NCBI GenBank assembly: GCA_902788175.1 | Contig: CADAJF010000022.1 | Span: 1-35,046 of the forward strand | Length of the DNA: 35,046 nucleotides | Source of the DNA: an uncultured Bacteroidia bacterium | GTDB lineage: Bacteria; Bacteroidota; Bacteroidia; Bacteroidales; UBA932 | Direction of reading: 5' to 3' | In this document: in pieces, positions 16,679 to 25,039 of the stretch | Position numbering within the stretch: the first letter of the stretch is position 1 | Layout: every line of letters starts with the position of its first letter | Made by a program: the position numbers and the translations under genes | Notes under the pieces: model-generated | What the model saw: the letters and a program-made list of their open reading frames with translations, nothing else | The model's database searches: none | Told to the model about the DNA's origin: nothing

Positions 16679-16733
16679 CGCCCTCCCACGAGTTGGGACA
16701 TAACGCATTAATTATTAAACAAACAGATTCACA

Positions 16734-17291
16734 ATGGCTGTTAAAATCAGACTCCAGCGCCACGGAAAGAAGAATTTCGCATTCTTCCACATTGTAGTGG
16801 CAGACGCCCGCGCACCGCGCGACGGCAAATTCATCGAGCAGCTCGGCTCCTACAACCCCAACACCAACCCGGCCACCATCATCCTCAACGGTGACAAGGC
16901 CCTGGCCTGGCTCAATGTTGGTGCCCAGCCCACCCTTACCGCCCGCCGTATCCTCTCCTATGAGGGTATCCTCCTGCGCAAGCACCTTGCAGAGGGCGTA
17001 GCCAAGGGAGCCCTCACCGAAGCCCAGGCAGACGCCAAATTCGCCGCCTGGAAGGCCCAGAGGGACGAAAAGATCGCTGCCAAGAAGACCGGTCTCCGCA
17101 ACGAGGCCATAGCCAAGGCCAAGGCCGCCAAAGCCGCAGAGGCAGAGGTGAACGAGGCCCGCGCCAAGGCCATCGCCGCCAAGAAGACGGAAGCCGAAGA
17201 AGCCGCCCGCAAGGCTGCTGAAGAGGCCGCCGCCCAGGCAGAGAGCGCAGAGGCCAGCGTCGAGGAAGCTGTGGAAGCGCCCGCAGAGTAA
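16734..17291 (+). CDS. rpsP: 30S ribosomal protein S16 with long C-terminal tail
   Basis: Residues 1-85 are a standard S16, with [20 protein letters not shown] at the start and then [22 protein letters not shown]. From about residue 100 the protein continues as a highly charged, Ala/Lys/Glu-rich helix to residue 185, about twice the length of E. coli S16. Such tails are known in Bacteroidetes S16 and probably form a long helix on the ribosome surface. The stop codon shares one base with the rimM start, so the two are translationally linked. S16 binds 16S rRNA early in 30S assembly, which matches its pairing with RimM. Confidence 0.97.
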   Translation: MAVKIRLQRHGKKNFAFFHIVVADARAPRDGKFIEQLGSYNPNTNPATIILNGDKALAWLNVGAQPTLTARRILSYEGILLRKHLAEGVAKGALTEAQADAKFAAWKAQRDEKIAAKKTGLRNEAIAKAKAAKAAEAEVNEARAKAIAAKKTEAEEAARKAAEEAAAQAESAEASVEEAVEAPAE

Positions 17292-17776
17292 TGCTGCGCA
17301 TCGCACAGGTTCTTAAATCCAACGGGACGGACGGAGAGCTGCTGGTCAGCTTTTTCGAGATAAGCCCGGAAGATATTGACCTCCAGGAACCGGTATTCAT
17401 CTATTTTGATGGACTGCCGGTTCCCTTTTATTTTGAATCGTTTAAGCGCAGGGGCACTTCCCGCGCCCTTGTGCATCTGACAGGCATCCGCTCCCTGAAA
17501 GACGCCGACGAACTGGCCGGCGCCGCCCTTTGGGCAGATTATTTCGAGGAAAGCGAGGAAGAAGACCTCTCCGGCTGGACTGTCCGCAGCGCCCAGGGAG
17601 AGACGGTGGGAACTGTCTCCGGTCTGGAAGACATCCCCGGCAACAGCTGTATCTGGGTGCAGCGTCCGGACGGCGCTCAGGTGCTGCTTCCTTTCCACGA
17701 AGACCTGCTGGTCTCCCTGGACCAGGCCACGCGCACGCTTACCCTCACAATTCCCGAGGGGCTTTTAGACCTTTAA
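17291..17776 (+). CDS. rimM: Ribosome maturation factor RimM
   Basis: RimM helps mature the 30S head, around the S19 region of 16S rRNA. The 161-aa protein has the N-terminal RimM barrel (RIAQVLKSNGTDGELLVSF) and a C-terminal PRC-barrel-like domain (WTVRSAQGETVGTVSGLEDI; VLLPFHEDLLVSLDQATRTL). The usual 'G..HG..GE' motif appears as SNGTDGEL, without the His. It overlaps rpsP by one base (TAATG). Its stop overlaps the stop of the convergent DUF975 gene by 4 nt. Confidence 0.93.
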   Translation: MLRIAQVLKSNGTDGELLVSFFEISPEDIDLQEPVFIYFDGLPVPFYFESFKRRGTSRALVHLTGIRSLKDADELAGAALWADYFEESEEEDLSGWTVRSAQGETVGTVSGLEDIPGNSCIWVQRPDGAQVLLPFHEDLLVSLDQATRTLTLTIPEGLLDL

Positions 17777-18507
17777 TCCAGGCCGCCGTTCTGGGCGTAG
17801 TCTGCTTTTATCTCCTGGTAGAAGCCGGACAGGGCCGTGTTGTAATAAGGTTTGAGCCAGAGGAAACCAATGCCGGCGGTGAGCAGGCACAGCAGGAACC
17901 AGCCAAAGAAGCTGAGCTGCAGCCAGAAAAGGTCGAATTTATGGCCGCGCATCATCATGCGGCTGCGGTGGATGGATTCGCTGGCCGTGAGCTCCGGGTA
18001 TTCCTCCAGGATAAAGGGTGTCATGGCATAGGAATACAGCTTGATGATACCGGGAATGACCAGCAGGAGCGCCCAGAGGCAAAGCAGAAGCTTCATGAGG
18101 AACATGCCCCACAGCTTGTGGAAATACCCGGTGGTGGAAATCTCTACGGCATTGCCCAAAAGGCTGGTATCCCCGTTTACCAGCAGCCTTTTCAAGGAAT
18201 TGATATAACCTACCGTGAATGGCAGCATCACGAAAATCATCAGCAGCGTGGAACCGCCGGTGAGGCCGTTGGATTTGCGCTGTATCTCCAGGTATTCCGG
18301 ATCCTGCAGGACAGAGGCCATCTCATAGATACTGCCGGAGCCTCCCAGTTCCGCCATCTTATCACTCATCTGGAGACTGGCGTAAGTGGCCGTTCCCTGC
18401 GCTGCGGAGAACAGCAGGATGTACACAAGAGTGAGGACAACCGCTTTTATCCAGTTGCCGCGAAGGGCGCCAAGGGCTTGCTCTTTGAAGTAGGTATTGC
18501 TTTTCAT
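17773..18507 (-). CDS. DUF975-family integral membrane protein
   Basis: The start at 18507 gives 244 aa beginning MKSNTYFKEQALGALRGNWI, the typical opening of DUF975 proteins. The upstream extension (to 18699) runs through the lemA promoter and start and is rejected. Several membrane segments follow: AVVLTLVYILLFSAA, LMIFVMLPFTVGYI, LLLCLWALLLVIPGI and FGWFLLCLLTAGIGFLW. The function of the family is unknown. The gene is divergent from lemA and convergent with rimM. Confidence 0.85.
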   Translation of the reverse strand: MKSNTYFKEQALGALRGNWIKAVVLTLVYILLFSAAQGTATYASLQMSDKMAELGGSGSIYEMASVLQDPEYLEIQRKSNGLTGGSTLLMIFVMLPFTVGYINSLKRLLVNGDTSLLGNAVEISTTGYFHKLWGMFLMKLLLCLWALLLVIPGIIKLYSYAMTPFILEEYPELTASESIHRSRMMMRGHKFDLFWLQLSFFGWFLLCLLTAGIGFLWLKPYYNTALSGFYQEIKADYAQNGGLD

Positions 18508-18580
18508 GGGCAAAATATGACTGGTTCTATTGACAAATTTACACATTTTTCGGATATTTGTAAAAATAAAACACAAAACT

Positions 18581-19129
18581 ATGTCAACTACAGTGATTAT
18601 TATTGCCGTCGTTGCCGTGCTGGCAATGTGGGTTATCTCCGTCCAGAACAAACTGGTCAAAAGCGACGAATTCTGCAACAACGCGCTCAAGCAGATCAAC
18701 GTACAGCAAATCAGTCGCTACGATGCCCTCCAGGCCCTTATCAAACTCACCCGTGAGTATGCATCCTATGAGGCCGATACCCTCCAGAAGATAGTGGAAG
18801 CCCGCAAGATCACCTCTTCGCCTTCTCCCACTGCAGCGGAAATCAACGCCAATGAGCAAGCCCTCCAGGAAATCAGCTCCAGACTCATTGCCATCTCTGA
18901 AGCCTATCCGGACCTCAAGGCCAACCAGAACTACCAGCAAACCATGCAAAGCATAGAGAAGTACGAGGAAAACGTCCGTCTCTCCCGCATGACCTTCAAC
19001 GACACCGTCACCCGCTACAACCAGGAAGTGAGGGTCTTCCCCACCTCCCTTGTGGCCGGTTTCCTGGGCTTTGCCAAGCGCGATTACCTGGCGGACGACA
19101 CCAGCAAGAAAGACTATCCCGTCATCTAG
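18581..19129 (+). CDS. lemA: LemA family protein
   Basis: This 182-aa protein has one N-terminal membrane helix (STTVIIIAVVAVLAMWVISV) followed by the LemA helical bundle. VSVQNKLVKSDEFCNNALKQI matches the usual 'YN.LV...N.V..A...I' pattern, then DALQALIKLTREYASYE, and near the C-terminus RYNQEVRVFPTSLVAGFLGF. The start at 18581 follows an A-rich leader, and the frame's 17 extra upstream codons look non-coding. The role of LemA is unclear; it often sits beside DUF2207 or TPM-domain membrane proteins, as here, with the next gene 1 nt downstream. Confidence 0.93.
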   Translation: MSTTVIIIAVVAVLAMWVISVQNKLVKSDEFCNNALKQINVQQISRYDALQALIKLTREYASYEADTLQKIVEARKITSSPSPTAAEINANEQALQEISSRLIAISEAYPDLKANQNYQQTMQSIEKYEENVRLSRMTFNDTVTRYNQEVRVFPTSLVAGFLGFAKRDYLADDTSKKDYPVI

Positions 19130-19130
19130 C

Positions 19131-20789
19131 ATGAAACGGCCAATTGCCTTTGTACTGGCCGCTGTCCTCTGCCTGGGGGCGGCGGCCCAGAGTGTGAGCC
19201 GCATCCGTGACGTTGATATCCGCGTAGAACTCCAGCAGGACGGAAGCGCCTGGTTCACACAGGTTTGGGACATAGAGGTAAACTCTTCCGGAACGGAATG
19301 GTACATGCCCGTTACCAACCTGGGAGAGATGACCGTAAGCCAGCTGGAAGTATCGGAAAACGGCCAGCCCTACCAGTCGCTGGGAAATAACTGGGACGTT
19401 GACCAGTCCCGCAGCTGGAAAACAGGCAAGTGCGGGATTGTCCCCAAGCGGAACGGCGTAGAGCTATGCTGGGGCCTGGGAGAAGTGGGGCGGCACGTAT
19501 GGACTGCCCGCTTCCTGGTCACCGGCCTGGTTCAGGCCTACGATGACGCCGATGCCTTCAACTTCATGTTCGTGAACCGCGGCCTCTCCCCCGCCCCGGA
19601 GCATGTCCGCGTTACCATCACCCCGGCTTTCGACTGCCCGGAGTGGACGTATGACAATACCCGCGTCTGGGGTTTCGGCTTTGACGGAGACATCAACGTG
19701 GTGGACGGGAAGGTGGTGGAGGAGTCGTTGGAGAGCCTCAGCTCCTCCAACTCCGTGATTGGCCTGGTCAAGTTCGAAAAAGGCATCTTCCAGCCTGCCG
19801 TAGAGGCGGGCGGTCCTTTCCAGGACATGCTGGACCGTGCCCTGGAAGGCAGCTCCTACGGGGAAGAGGACGGCAAAGGCTTCCTCTATCTCCTGGGGCT
19901 TCTGTTTGCCGCCTTGGCTGGCGGCGGGTTTTATGCCACCGTGGCATCGGCCCGGGGATATAAGTGGAGAAAGTGCCTTTTCGGAAAAAAGAAAATTGAC
20001 GGTTGGTACCGCTCCGCTCCGCTGGAAGGGAACCTGATGGCGGCGCAGTACCTGCTGGCAAAGGGCAAGCGCTTCTCCATGGATGCCCCTGCGCAGAATA
20101 TTATCGGCGCGCTTTTCCTTCGCTGGATCATGGACGGCCACCTGCAGGTGCAGCAGGATCCCCAGAGTGCCAAACGCGTGAACCTGCTTTTCCGCTCAGA
20201 AAGCGTTTCCGCCGACGATGTAGAGCAGGACCTCTACCAATGGGCCCGGAGCGCCGCCGGCAGCAACCTGCTGCTGGAAAAGAACGAGTTCGAGAAATGG
20301 AGCACCAAAAATGCCTCCAAAATGAGCGCCTGGCCTTCCAGGGCCACTGCCCGGGGCAAGTCATGGTTCCGCCAGAAGGGATACTTTGTCAGGGACGAGG
20401 AATGCAACGCAGAAGGCGCCCAGGAGGCCTGCCATCTCATTGAATTCAAGAATTTCCTGAAAGATTTCACACTCTCGGACCAGCGCGGCGCCGCAGATGT
20501 CCAGCTGTGGAAAGACTACCTGGTCTATGCCCAGCTATTTGGCATCGCAGACAAAGTGGCCTCCCAGTTCAAGAAACTGTATCCCGCAGAATTCGCAGAG
20601 CTGGCACAGACCACCGGCATGGATGCCGCCACCCTGAACAGTACCATCCTCTGGACCAACACCATGGCCACCAACTCCTTCTCCAAGGCCATGATTAAGA
20701 CCGGCAGCGTCTCCGGAACGGGCGGCCGCACCTCCTTTGGTGGCGGCGGCGGTTTCTCCGGCGGCGGCTTTGGCGGCGGTGCAAGGTAG
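19131..20789 (+). CDS. DUF2207 domain membrane protein
   Basis: The start at 19131 directly follows the lemA stop and gives 552 aa with a signal peptide (MKRPIAFVLAAVLCLGAAAQ). The outward-facing N-terminal region (DVDIRVELQQDGSAWFTQVW) is the DUF2207 domain. A membrane helix (FLYLLGLLFAALAGGGFYAT) lies around residue 250, followed by a long cytoplasmic part. The C-terminus is a Gly-rich tail (FGGGGGFSGGGFGGGAR), common in this family. With LemA it forms a widespread two-gene unit of unknown biochemical role, probably at the envelope. A two-way terminator follows. Confidence 0.9.
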   Translation: MKRPIAFVLAAVLCLGAAAQSVSRIRDVDIRVELQQDGSAWFTQVWDIEVNSSGTEWYMPVTNLGEMTVSQLEVSENGQPYQSLGNNWDVDQSRSWKTGKCGIVPKRNGVELCWGLGEVGRHVWTARFLVTGLVQAYDDADAFNFMFVNRGLSPAPEHVRVTITPAFDCPEWTYDNTRVWGFGFDGDINVVDGKVVEESLESLSSSNSVIGLVKFEKGIFQPAVEAGGPFQDMLDRALEGSSYGEEDGKGFLYLLGLLFAALAGGGFYATVASARGYKWRKCLFGKKKIDGWYRSAPLEGNLMAAQYLLAKGKRFSMDAPAQNIIGALFLRWIMDGHLQVQQDPQSAKRVNLLFRSESVSADDVEQDLYQWARSAAGSNLLLEKNEFEKWSTKNASKMSAWPSRATARGKSWFRQKGYFVRDEECNAEGAQEACHLIEFKNFLKDFTLSDQRGAADVQLWKDYLVYAQLFGIADKVASQFKKLYPAEFAELAQTTGMDAATLNSTILWTNTMATNSFSKAMIKTGSVSGTGGRTSFGGGGGFSGGGFGGGAR

Positions 20790-20812
20790 GAGGACCCTTT
20801 AAAAAGCAAAAA

Positions 20813-20838
20813 AACTGGCCTTTCGGTCAGTTTTTTTT
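20813..20838. terminator. Two-way terminator between the DUF2207 gene and tRNA-Leu
   Basis: Stem AACTGGCC/GGTCAGTT (one G-U pair) with a TTTC loop, followed by eight T on the + strand and seven T on the - strand. It can stop the lemA operon and the tRNA-Leu transcript. Confidence 0.85.
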
Positions 20839-20839
20839 G

Positions 20840-20922
20840 TGCGGGTGAGAAGAGTCGAACTTCCACGGGCTAATGCCCACCACCCCCTCAAAGTGGCGTG
20901 TCTACCATTTCACCACACCCGC
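20840..20922 (-). tRNA. tRNA-Leu(GAG)
   Basis: An 83-nt cloverleaf with acceptor GCGGGTG/CACCCGC, discriminator A, a long variable arm (TGGGCATTAGCCCG) as in class II tRNAs, anticodon loop TTGAGGG giving anticodon GAG, and T loop GTTCGAC. CCA is not encoded. It has its own consensus promoter upstream. Confidence 0.95.
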
Positions 20923-20935
20923 AAGATTGGGACTG

Positions 20936-20966
20936 CAAAGATAGTGAGCATTTTTGAAATCCCAAA
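20936..20966 (-). promoter_or_regulatory. Promoter of tRNA-Leu
   Basis: On the reverse strand TTTG (20963-20966) and TATCTTTG (20936-20943) are 19 nt apart, a full match to the Bacteroidetes -33/-7 consensus. The tRNA begins 13 nt downstream. Confidence 0.75.
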
Positions 20967-20989
20967 ACTTTTTTGTGAGTTTTTTCTTG

Positions 20990-21063
20990 TCGGGGTGACA
21001 AGACTCGAACTTGCGACCCTCTGCTCCCAAAGCAGATGCGCTAGCCAACTGCGCCACACCCCG
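20990..21063 (-). tRNA. tRNA-Pro(TGG)
   Basis: A 74-nt cloverleaf with acceptor CGGGGTG/CACCCCG, anticodon loop TTTGGGA (anticodon TGG) and T loop GTTCGAG. CCA is not encoded. A near-consensus promoter (TTTG at 21101-21104 and TATATTCG at 21073-21080, 20 nt apart) lies upstream. Confidence 0.95.
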
Positions 21064-21092
21064 AAATCGACGCGAATATACGCCAAAATTTG

Positions 21093-21100
21093 TATCTTTG
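21093..21100 (+). promoter_or_regulatory. -7 box for the lolD-like gene
   Basis: TATCTTTG lies 8 nt before the ATG at 21109. It is interleaved with the divergent tRNA-Pro promoter, whose -33 TTTG occupies 21101-21104. Confidence 0.6.
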
Positions 21101-21108
21101 CAAACGTT

Positions 21109-21765
21109 ATGGTTATTCAGGCAGAACATATCGGCAAGTCTTTTGGAGCGCTGGAAGTGCTCAGGGACGTGGATTTCAGTGCACAGGCCGGGGAGGTGGT
21201 GGCCATTGTCGGGGCTTCCGGCGCGGGCAAATCCACCCTTCTACAAATTCTGGGAACGCTCCTTACACCGGACAGCGGCACCCTCAGCATCGAAGGCACT
21301 GCCGTTACGGCGCTTTCGGGGAAAGCTTTGTCGGCCTTCAGGAACCGGCACATTGGCTTTGTGTTCCAGGCGCATCATCTGCTGCCGGAGTTTACGGCGC
21401 TGGAGAATGTGATGATTCCTGCGCTTATCGGCGGCAAGGGCAGCCGCGAAGCCCGTTCCCGCGCAGAGGAATTGCTGGAAACCGTGGGCCTGGGGCAGCG
21501 CTTTACGCACAAGCCCTCAGAGCTTTCCGGCGGTGAGCAGCAGCGCGTGGCCATTGCCAGGGCTCTGATAAACAAGCCCTCCATCCTTTTCGCCGACGAA
21601 CCCACCGGCAACCTGGACACCCGCACCAAGGAAGAAATCCACCGCCTCTTTTTCGATGTACGTAAACAATTGAACCAGACCATTGTCATCGTAACGCATG
21701 ACGCCGGTCTGGCTCAAATCTGTGACCGTACCTGCACCCTGCAGGACGGGGCCTGGGTGGGTTAA
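21109..21765 (+). CDS. lolD: LolD-like ABC transporter ATP-binding protein
   Basis: This 218-aa ATPase has Walker [11 protein letters not shown]-loop [20 protein letters not shown], signature [15 protein letters not shown], Walker [13 protein letters not shown] and the switch His in IVIVTHD. Size and sequence fit the LolD/MacB group; in Bacteroidetes the single-copy gene is usually annotated LolD, powering release of lipoproteins from the inner membrane. The LolC/E partner is not in the window. The start at 21109 is chosen because the longer frame runs through both tRNA genes. Its stop overlaps the stop of the convergent Spy-like gene by 4 nt. Confidence 0.88.
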   Translation: MVIQAEHIGKSFGALEVLRDVDFSAQAGEVVAIVGASGAGKSTLLQILGTLLTPDSGTLSIEGTAVTALSGKALSAFRNRHIGFVFQAHHLLPEFTALENVMIPALIGGKGSREARSRAEELLETVGLGQRFTHKPSELSGGEQQRVAIARALINKPSILFADEPTGNLDTRTKEEIHRLFFDVRKQLNQTIVIVTHDAGLAQICDRTCTLQDGAWVG

Positions 21766-22271
21766 GCTGCGGGCTCCTCTACCGGATGCTGGTGCATGGG
21801 GTTGCGCCCGGGACGCTCAGTTGTGGGCTGCGGCTGGCCGGTTTTGTTGCCCAGCTTTCCAATCTGATGATGACGGTATTTCTCCTCTGCCACCACCAGG
21901 CGGGCCACTTTCTCTATGGGCAGCACTTTCTTGTAGCGGGCCAGGGCATCGGCCTCCAGGGCGTCGCATTTGGCTTTGGCTGCAAGGTACTTGTCCAGCA
22001 GGGCGGCGGTGTCCTTGCCGCCTTCGCTGAGGGCCTTGAAGGCCTCTACGGAAACCCGGTAAGCTTCCCGGCGCTGCTTCTGCACCTCATTGTAAACGGG
22101 CCAGAAGGCTTGGGCTTCGGCCTCTGAGAGGTCCAGTTCGGAGGTGATGAAGGCTACTTGCTCTGCCCGCACACGCTCGCGCCATTTTTCAGGGGCTTTG
22201 TCATTTTTCTGGGCAAAGGCCATTACGCTCAGGAGCGTAAGCGCCATTGCTGCACTAATCATCTTCTTCAT
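21762..22271 (-). CDS. Spy/CpxP-like periplasmic protein
   Basis: The 169-aa product has a signal peptide ([20 protein letters not shown]) and a mostly helical, charged mature part. [20 protein letters not shown] resembles the LTxxQ-type region of Spy/CpxP stress chaperones. The C-terminus is a Pro/His-rich tail ([13 protein letters not shown]). Such proteins often follow ECF sigma factor genes in Bacteroidetes. Here it is the last gene after the sigma factor and a small membrane protein, overlapping the latter by 17 nt. A role in envelope stress sensing or protein protection is likely but inferred. Confidence 0.75.
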   Translation of the reverse strand: MKKMISAAMALTLLSVMAFAQKNDKAPEKWRERVRAEQVAFITSELDLSEAEAQAFWPVYNEVQKQRREAYRVSVEAFKALSEGGKDTAALLDKYLAAKAKCDALEADALARYKKVLPIEKVARLVVAEEKYRHHQIGKLGNKTGQPQPTTERPGRNPMHQHPVEEPAA

Positions 22272-22620
22272 GGCTTAAGTGTTCAATCAGTTCAACGGGA
22301 ATATTGTCTGCGATCAGGAAACAGCGGATATCCTCCTCGCTGAGGGTGTACTCGTCCAGTTCCACCTGCCCGTCCGGATCCAAAGAGCGGGTAAGGTAGG
22401 AGATGTAGTCCCAGTCGGCTTCCTGTTCCTGCGCAGTGGCGCGGGAAAAGACAAAGTTGCCGACGGCTACCAGCAGCGCCAGGGAGGCTGCATAGGCCAG
22501 CCACGGGGATACGCGTTGGATCACCGTGGGTTTGACCTCCCGGGAGGGGATGGCCTGCAGGCGCTTCTCAAGGTCCTGGAAGTAGCCCTGGGGGGTGGAT
22601 ATGTCGTTGTTTCTGGTCAT
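22255..22620 (-). CDS. Small single-pass membrane protein, possible anti-sigma factor
   Basis: The 121-aa product has a cytoplasmic N-terminus (MTRNNDISTPQGYFQDLEKR), one membrane helix around residues 42-60 (WLAYAASLALLVAVGNFVFS) and an acidic C-terminal part (VELDEYTLSEEDIRCFLIAD). No zinc-binding anti-sigma motif is visible. Its place 6 nt after an ECF sigma gene, with one membrane span, is what would be expected of a sigma regulator, so an anti-sigma role is inferred from context only. It overlaps the following Spy-like gene. Confidence 0.7.
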   Translation of the reverse strand: MTRNNDISTPQGYFQDLEKRLQAIPSREVKPTVIQRVSPWLAYAASLALLVAVGNFVFSRATAQEQEADWDYISYLTRSLDPDGQVELDEYTLSEEDIRCFLIADNIPVELIEHLSHEEDD

Positions 22621-22626
22621 AACTGC

Positions 22627-23145
22627 TTACTTTGACACTTCTGCGTCCGAAAGGTTTAATTTCACCTTTTCCTGTGCTAAATGATAGGAGGCCTTGAGCG
22701 CGCCTACGGAGGTACCGGTAATGGCCGATATCTCCTCATACGGGAGCTCGTCCCACCAGCGCATGACAAATACCTGCCTTTGCTTTTCCGGCAGCCGGGC
22801 CACGGCTTTGGCCAGTTCCCGCTGCGCCGCCGTACCATTGAAATAAGGGTCCCCCTCTATGCGCTGGACAGCTTGTTCCTCAGCCGAAGAAAAGCGCAGC
22901 GCGGCACGCACTCTTTCCCTTCGCAGCCAGTTGAGGGTTTCGTTGGTGGCGATGCGCCACACCCAGGTATAGTACTGCGCCTCCCCCCGGAAAGAGGGAA
23001 GCGCAGTCCATATTTTCAGGAAGATTTCCTGGAGAAGGTCGTCGGTGTCCTCGTGGCTGCCCACCATGCGGCGAACGTGCCACCAGAGGCGTTCGCTGTA
23101 TTCGCGGACAATGGCGTTAAAAACCTGCTCCAGGGATGCTTGCAT
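22627..23145 (-). CDS. ECF-type RNA polymerase sigma factor
   Basis: This 172-aa protein has region 2 with DTDDLLQEIFLKIWTALPSF and YTWVWRIATNETLNWLRRER, and region 4 with LPEKQRQVFVMRWWDELPYE and ISAITGTSVGALKASYHLAQ. It belongs to the RpoE-like ECF group. Its ATG shares one base with the stop of tktC, which ties its translation to the central-carbon genes upstream. The two genes downstream (single-pass membrane protein, Spy-like protein) look like its regulatory and output partners. Confidence 0.93.
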   Translation of the reverse strand: MQASLEQVFNAIVREYSERLWWHVRRMVGSHEDTDDLLQEIFLKIWTALPSFRGEAQYYTWVWRIATNETLNWLRRERVRAALRFSSAEEQAVQRIEGDPYFNGTAAQRELAKAVARLPEKQRQVFVMRWWDELPYEEISAITGTSVGALKASYHLAQEKVKLNLSDAEVSK

Positions 23146-24098
23146 TACTTCTTGCCGACAGCCTTTTTAGCGGCTTCCGCGATGTGCGGGGCATCCAGGC
23201 CGTATGCCGCCATCAGTGCAGAAGGCGTGCCAGACTGGCCGAATTTGTCTTCGCCGTTGACAAAAACTACCGGTGTGGGGCATTCGCGGGCAAGGACGGC
23301 TGCTACCGCCTCTCCCAGGCCGCCGGCCATGTTGTGCTCCTCCGCCACTACCACGGCGCCGGTCTTGCGGGCCGATGCGATGAGCGTCTCCTGGTCCAGA
23401 GGCTTGATGCTGGCAAAGTTGAGGACCTCTGCGCTGATACCCTGGGCTTCCAGTGCCTCTGCGGCCTGCAGGCTTTCCCAGACGGTGTGGCCGCAGGCGA
23501 TGAGGGTGACGTCCGTTCCTTCGTTCATCACCTGGGCCTTGCCAATCTCGAAGGGCTGGTCCGGGTCTGTAAAATTGGGAACGGCAGGGCGGCCGAAGCG
23601 AAGGTACACGGGGCCTTCGTAGCGGGCTGCGGCCAGGGTGGCCTGCAGGGTCTGGTTGTAGTCGCAGGGATTCAGGACCACCATGCCGGGAAGGGCGCGC
23701 ATAAGGGCCACGTCTTCCATGGTCTGGTGGGTGGCGCCGTCTTCCCCGAGGGTGATGCCGGCGTGCGAGGAGGCAATCTTCACGTTGGTGTTGCCATAGG
23801 CTACTTCCTGCCGGATCTGGTCATAGACGCGGCCGGTCACAAACTCTGCGAAGGAGCCCACGAAGGGGATTTTTCCGCCGATAGCCAGGCCGGCGGCTAC
23901 GCCCACCATATTGGCTTCTGCGATACCGCACTGGACAAAACGCTCCGGGAATTCGGCGGCAAAGGCGTCCATCTTGAGGGAGCCCTTGAGGTCTGCCGTG
24001 AGGGCGATGATATTGGGATTGGCACGTCCGGCTTGGAGGAGTCCCTCACCGAAGCCGCTGCGGGTGTCTTTCTTACCTGTATCTATATACTTTTTCAT
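23145..24098 (-). CDS. Transketolase, C-terminal subunit
   Basis: This 317-aa protein carries the pyrimidine-binding and C-terminal domains of transketolase. Characteristic segments are FAAEFPERFVQCGIAEANMV (with the catalytic-site Glu), FVGSFAEFVTGRVYDQIRQE, HAGITLGEDGATHQTMEDVA and the C-terminal VVVAEEHNMAGGLGEAVAAV. It works with the N-terminal subunit encoded 44 nt upstream to interconvert sugar phosphates in the non-oxidative pentose phosphate pathway. Split transketolases are common in Bacteroidetes. Its stop overlaps the sigma factor start by one base. Confidence 0.95.
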   Translation of the reverse strand: MKKYIDTGKKDTRSGFGEGLLQAGRANPNIIALTADLKGSLKMDAFAAEFPERFVQCGIAEANMVGVAAGLAIGGKIPFVGSFAEFVTGRVYDQIRQEVAYGNTNVKIASSHAGITLGEDGATHQTMEDVALMRALPGMVVLNPCDYNQTLQATLAAARYEGPVYLRFGRPAVPNFTDPDQPFEIGKAQVMNEGTDVTLIACGHTVWESLQAAEALEAQGISAEVLNFASIKPLDQETLIASARKTGAVVVAEEHNMAGGLGEAVAAVLARECPTPVVFVNGEDKFGQSGTPSALMAAYGLDAPHIAEAAKKAVGKK

Positions 24099-24142
24099 GC
24101 TCTATTGGGTATTGAGGTTCCCGGCCGGGCCGGGAATGAGGT

Positions 24143-24994
24143 TTAAAAATCTCCCAGCGGGGTTTCTCCTAATTCTGAGAGGGCCTGCTCCAGCTGTTCC
24201 GGCTTGGGCGCTGCGCCATGCCACTTGTGGGTGCCGGCCATGAAGCTTACGCCGTGGCCCATCTCGCTCTTGAACAGGATCATGGTGGGAACGCCGCTGC
24301 CCTTGCCGGCCTTGGCCAGCTGGAAAGCCTGCTCGATGGAGGCGAAGTCATGGGCATCGGCCACAATCACTTTCCAACCCCAGGCTTCCCATTTGGCGGC
24401 CAGGTCGCCGATGCCGGCAACTTCGTCTATGGGGCCGTCAATCTGCTTGCCGTTCCAGTCGGTCATGGCAATGAGGTTGTCCAGGCCTGCGTGCACGGCG
24501 AACATGCCGGCTTCCCAGATCTGGCCTTCCTCGCTTTCTCCGTCGCCGCAGAGGCAGTACACCAGGTTGTCGTCCTTGTCCATTTTCTTCGCGAGGGCTA
24601 TGCCGGCGGCAGCGCTCAGGCCCTGTCCCAGTGAACCGGAGGCCTGGAAAATGCCGGGAAGGTCTTTGCGAACAGATGGATGGCCCTGCAGGCGGGTACC
24701 CATCTGGCGGAAGGTGGAAAGCTCGGTCAGGGGGAAATAGCCGGTACGGGCCAGGAGGGAATAGTACACCGGGGTCATGTGACCGGCCGACAGGATGAAG
24801 ACATCCTGGCCCTTGCCGTCGCGGCGCCAGGTGGCGGGATTGTGCTTCATCTGGTTGAAATAGAGGGCGGTCAGTATGTCCGTAGAGGACATGGAACCGC
24901 CGGGATGGCCGGACTTTGCCATGCATACCATGCGAAGGATATCCCTCCGGACCTGGGTGGCCATCTGTTTGAGTTCTTCGTGTGTTTTAGCCAT
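24143..24994 (-). CDS. Transketolase, N-terminal (thiamine diphosphate-binding) subunit
   Basis: This 283-aa protein carries the diphosphate-binding domain. KSGHPGGSMSSTDILTALYF contains the conserved His, GSLGQGLSAAAGIALAKKMD and CGDGESEEGQIWEAGMFAVH the GDG metal/ThDP motif, and DWNGKQIDGP its end. It needs the C-terminal subunit encoded directly downstream. The gene follows galM after 45 nt on the same strand. Near the C-terminus, LFKSEMGHGVSFMAG is typical of the family. Confidence 0.95.
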   Translation of the reverse strand: MAKTHEELKQMATQVRRDILRMVCMAKSGHPGGSMSSTDILTALYFNQMKHNPATWRRDGKGQDVFILSAGHMTPVYYSLLARTGYFPLTELSTFRQMGTRLQGHPSVRKDLPGIFQASGSLGQGLSAAAGIALAKKMDKDDNLVYCLCGDGESEEGQIWEAGMFAVHAGLDNLIAMTDWNGKQIDGPIDEVAGIGDLAAKWEAWGWKVIVADAHDFASIEQAFQLAKAGKGSGVPTMILFKSEMGHGVSFMAGTHKWHGAAPKPEQLEQALSELGETPLGDF

Positions 24995-25039
24995 ATATGT
25001 GTGGTGGTTTTTGTTGCGGGGATGCGGGGATGCGGGGAC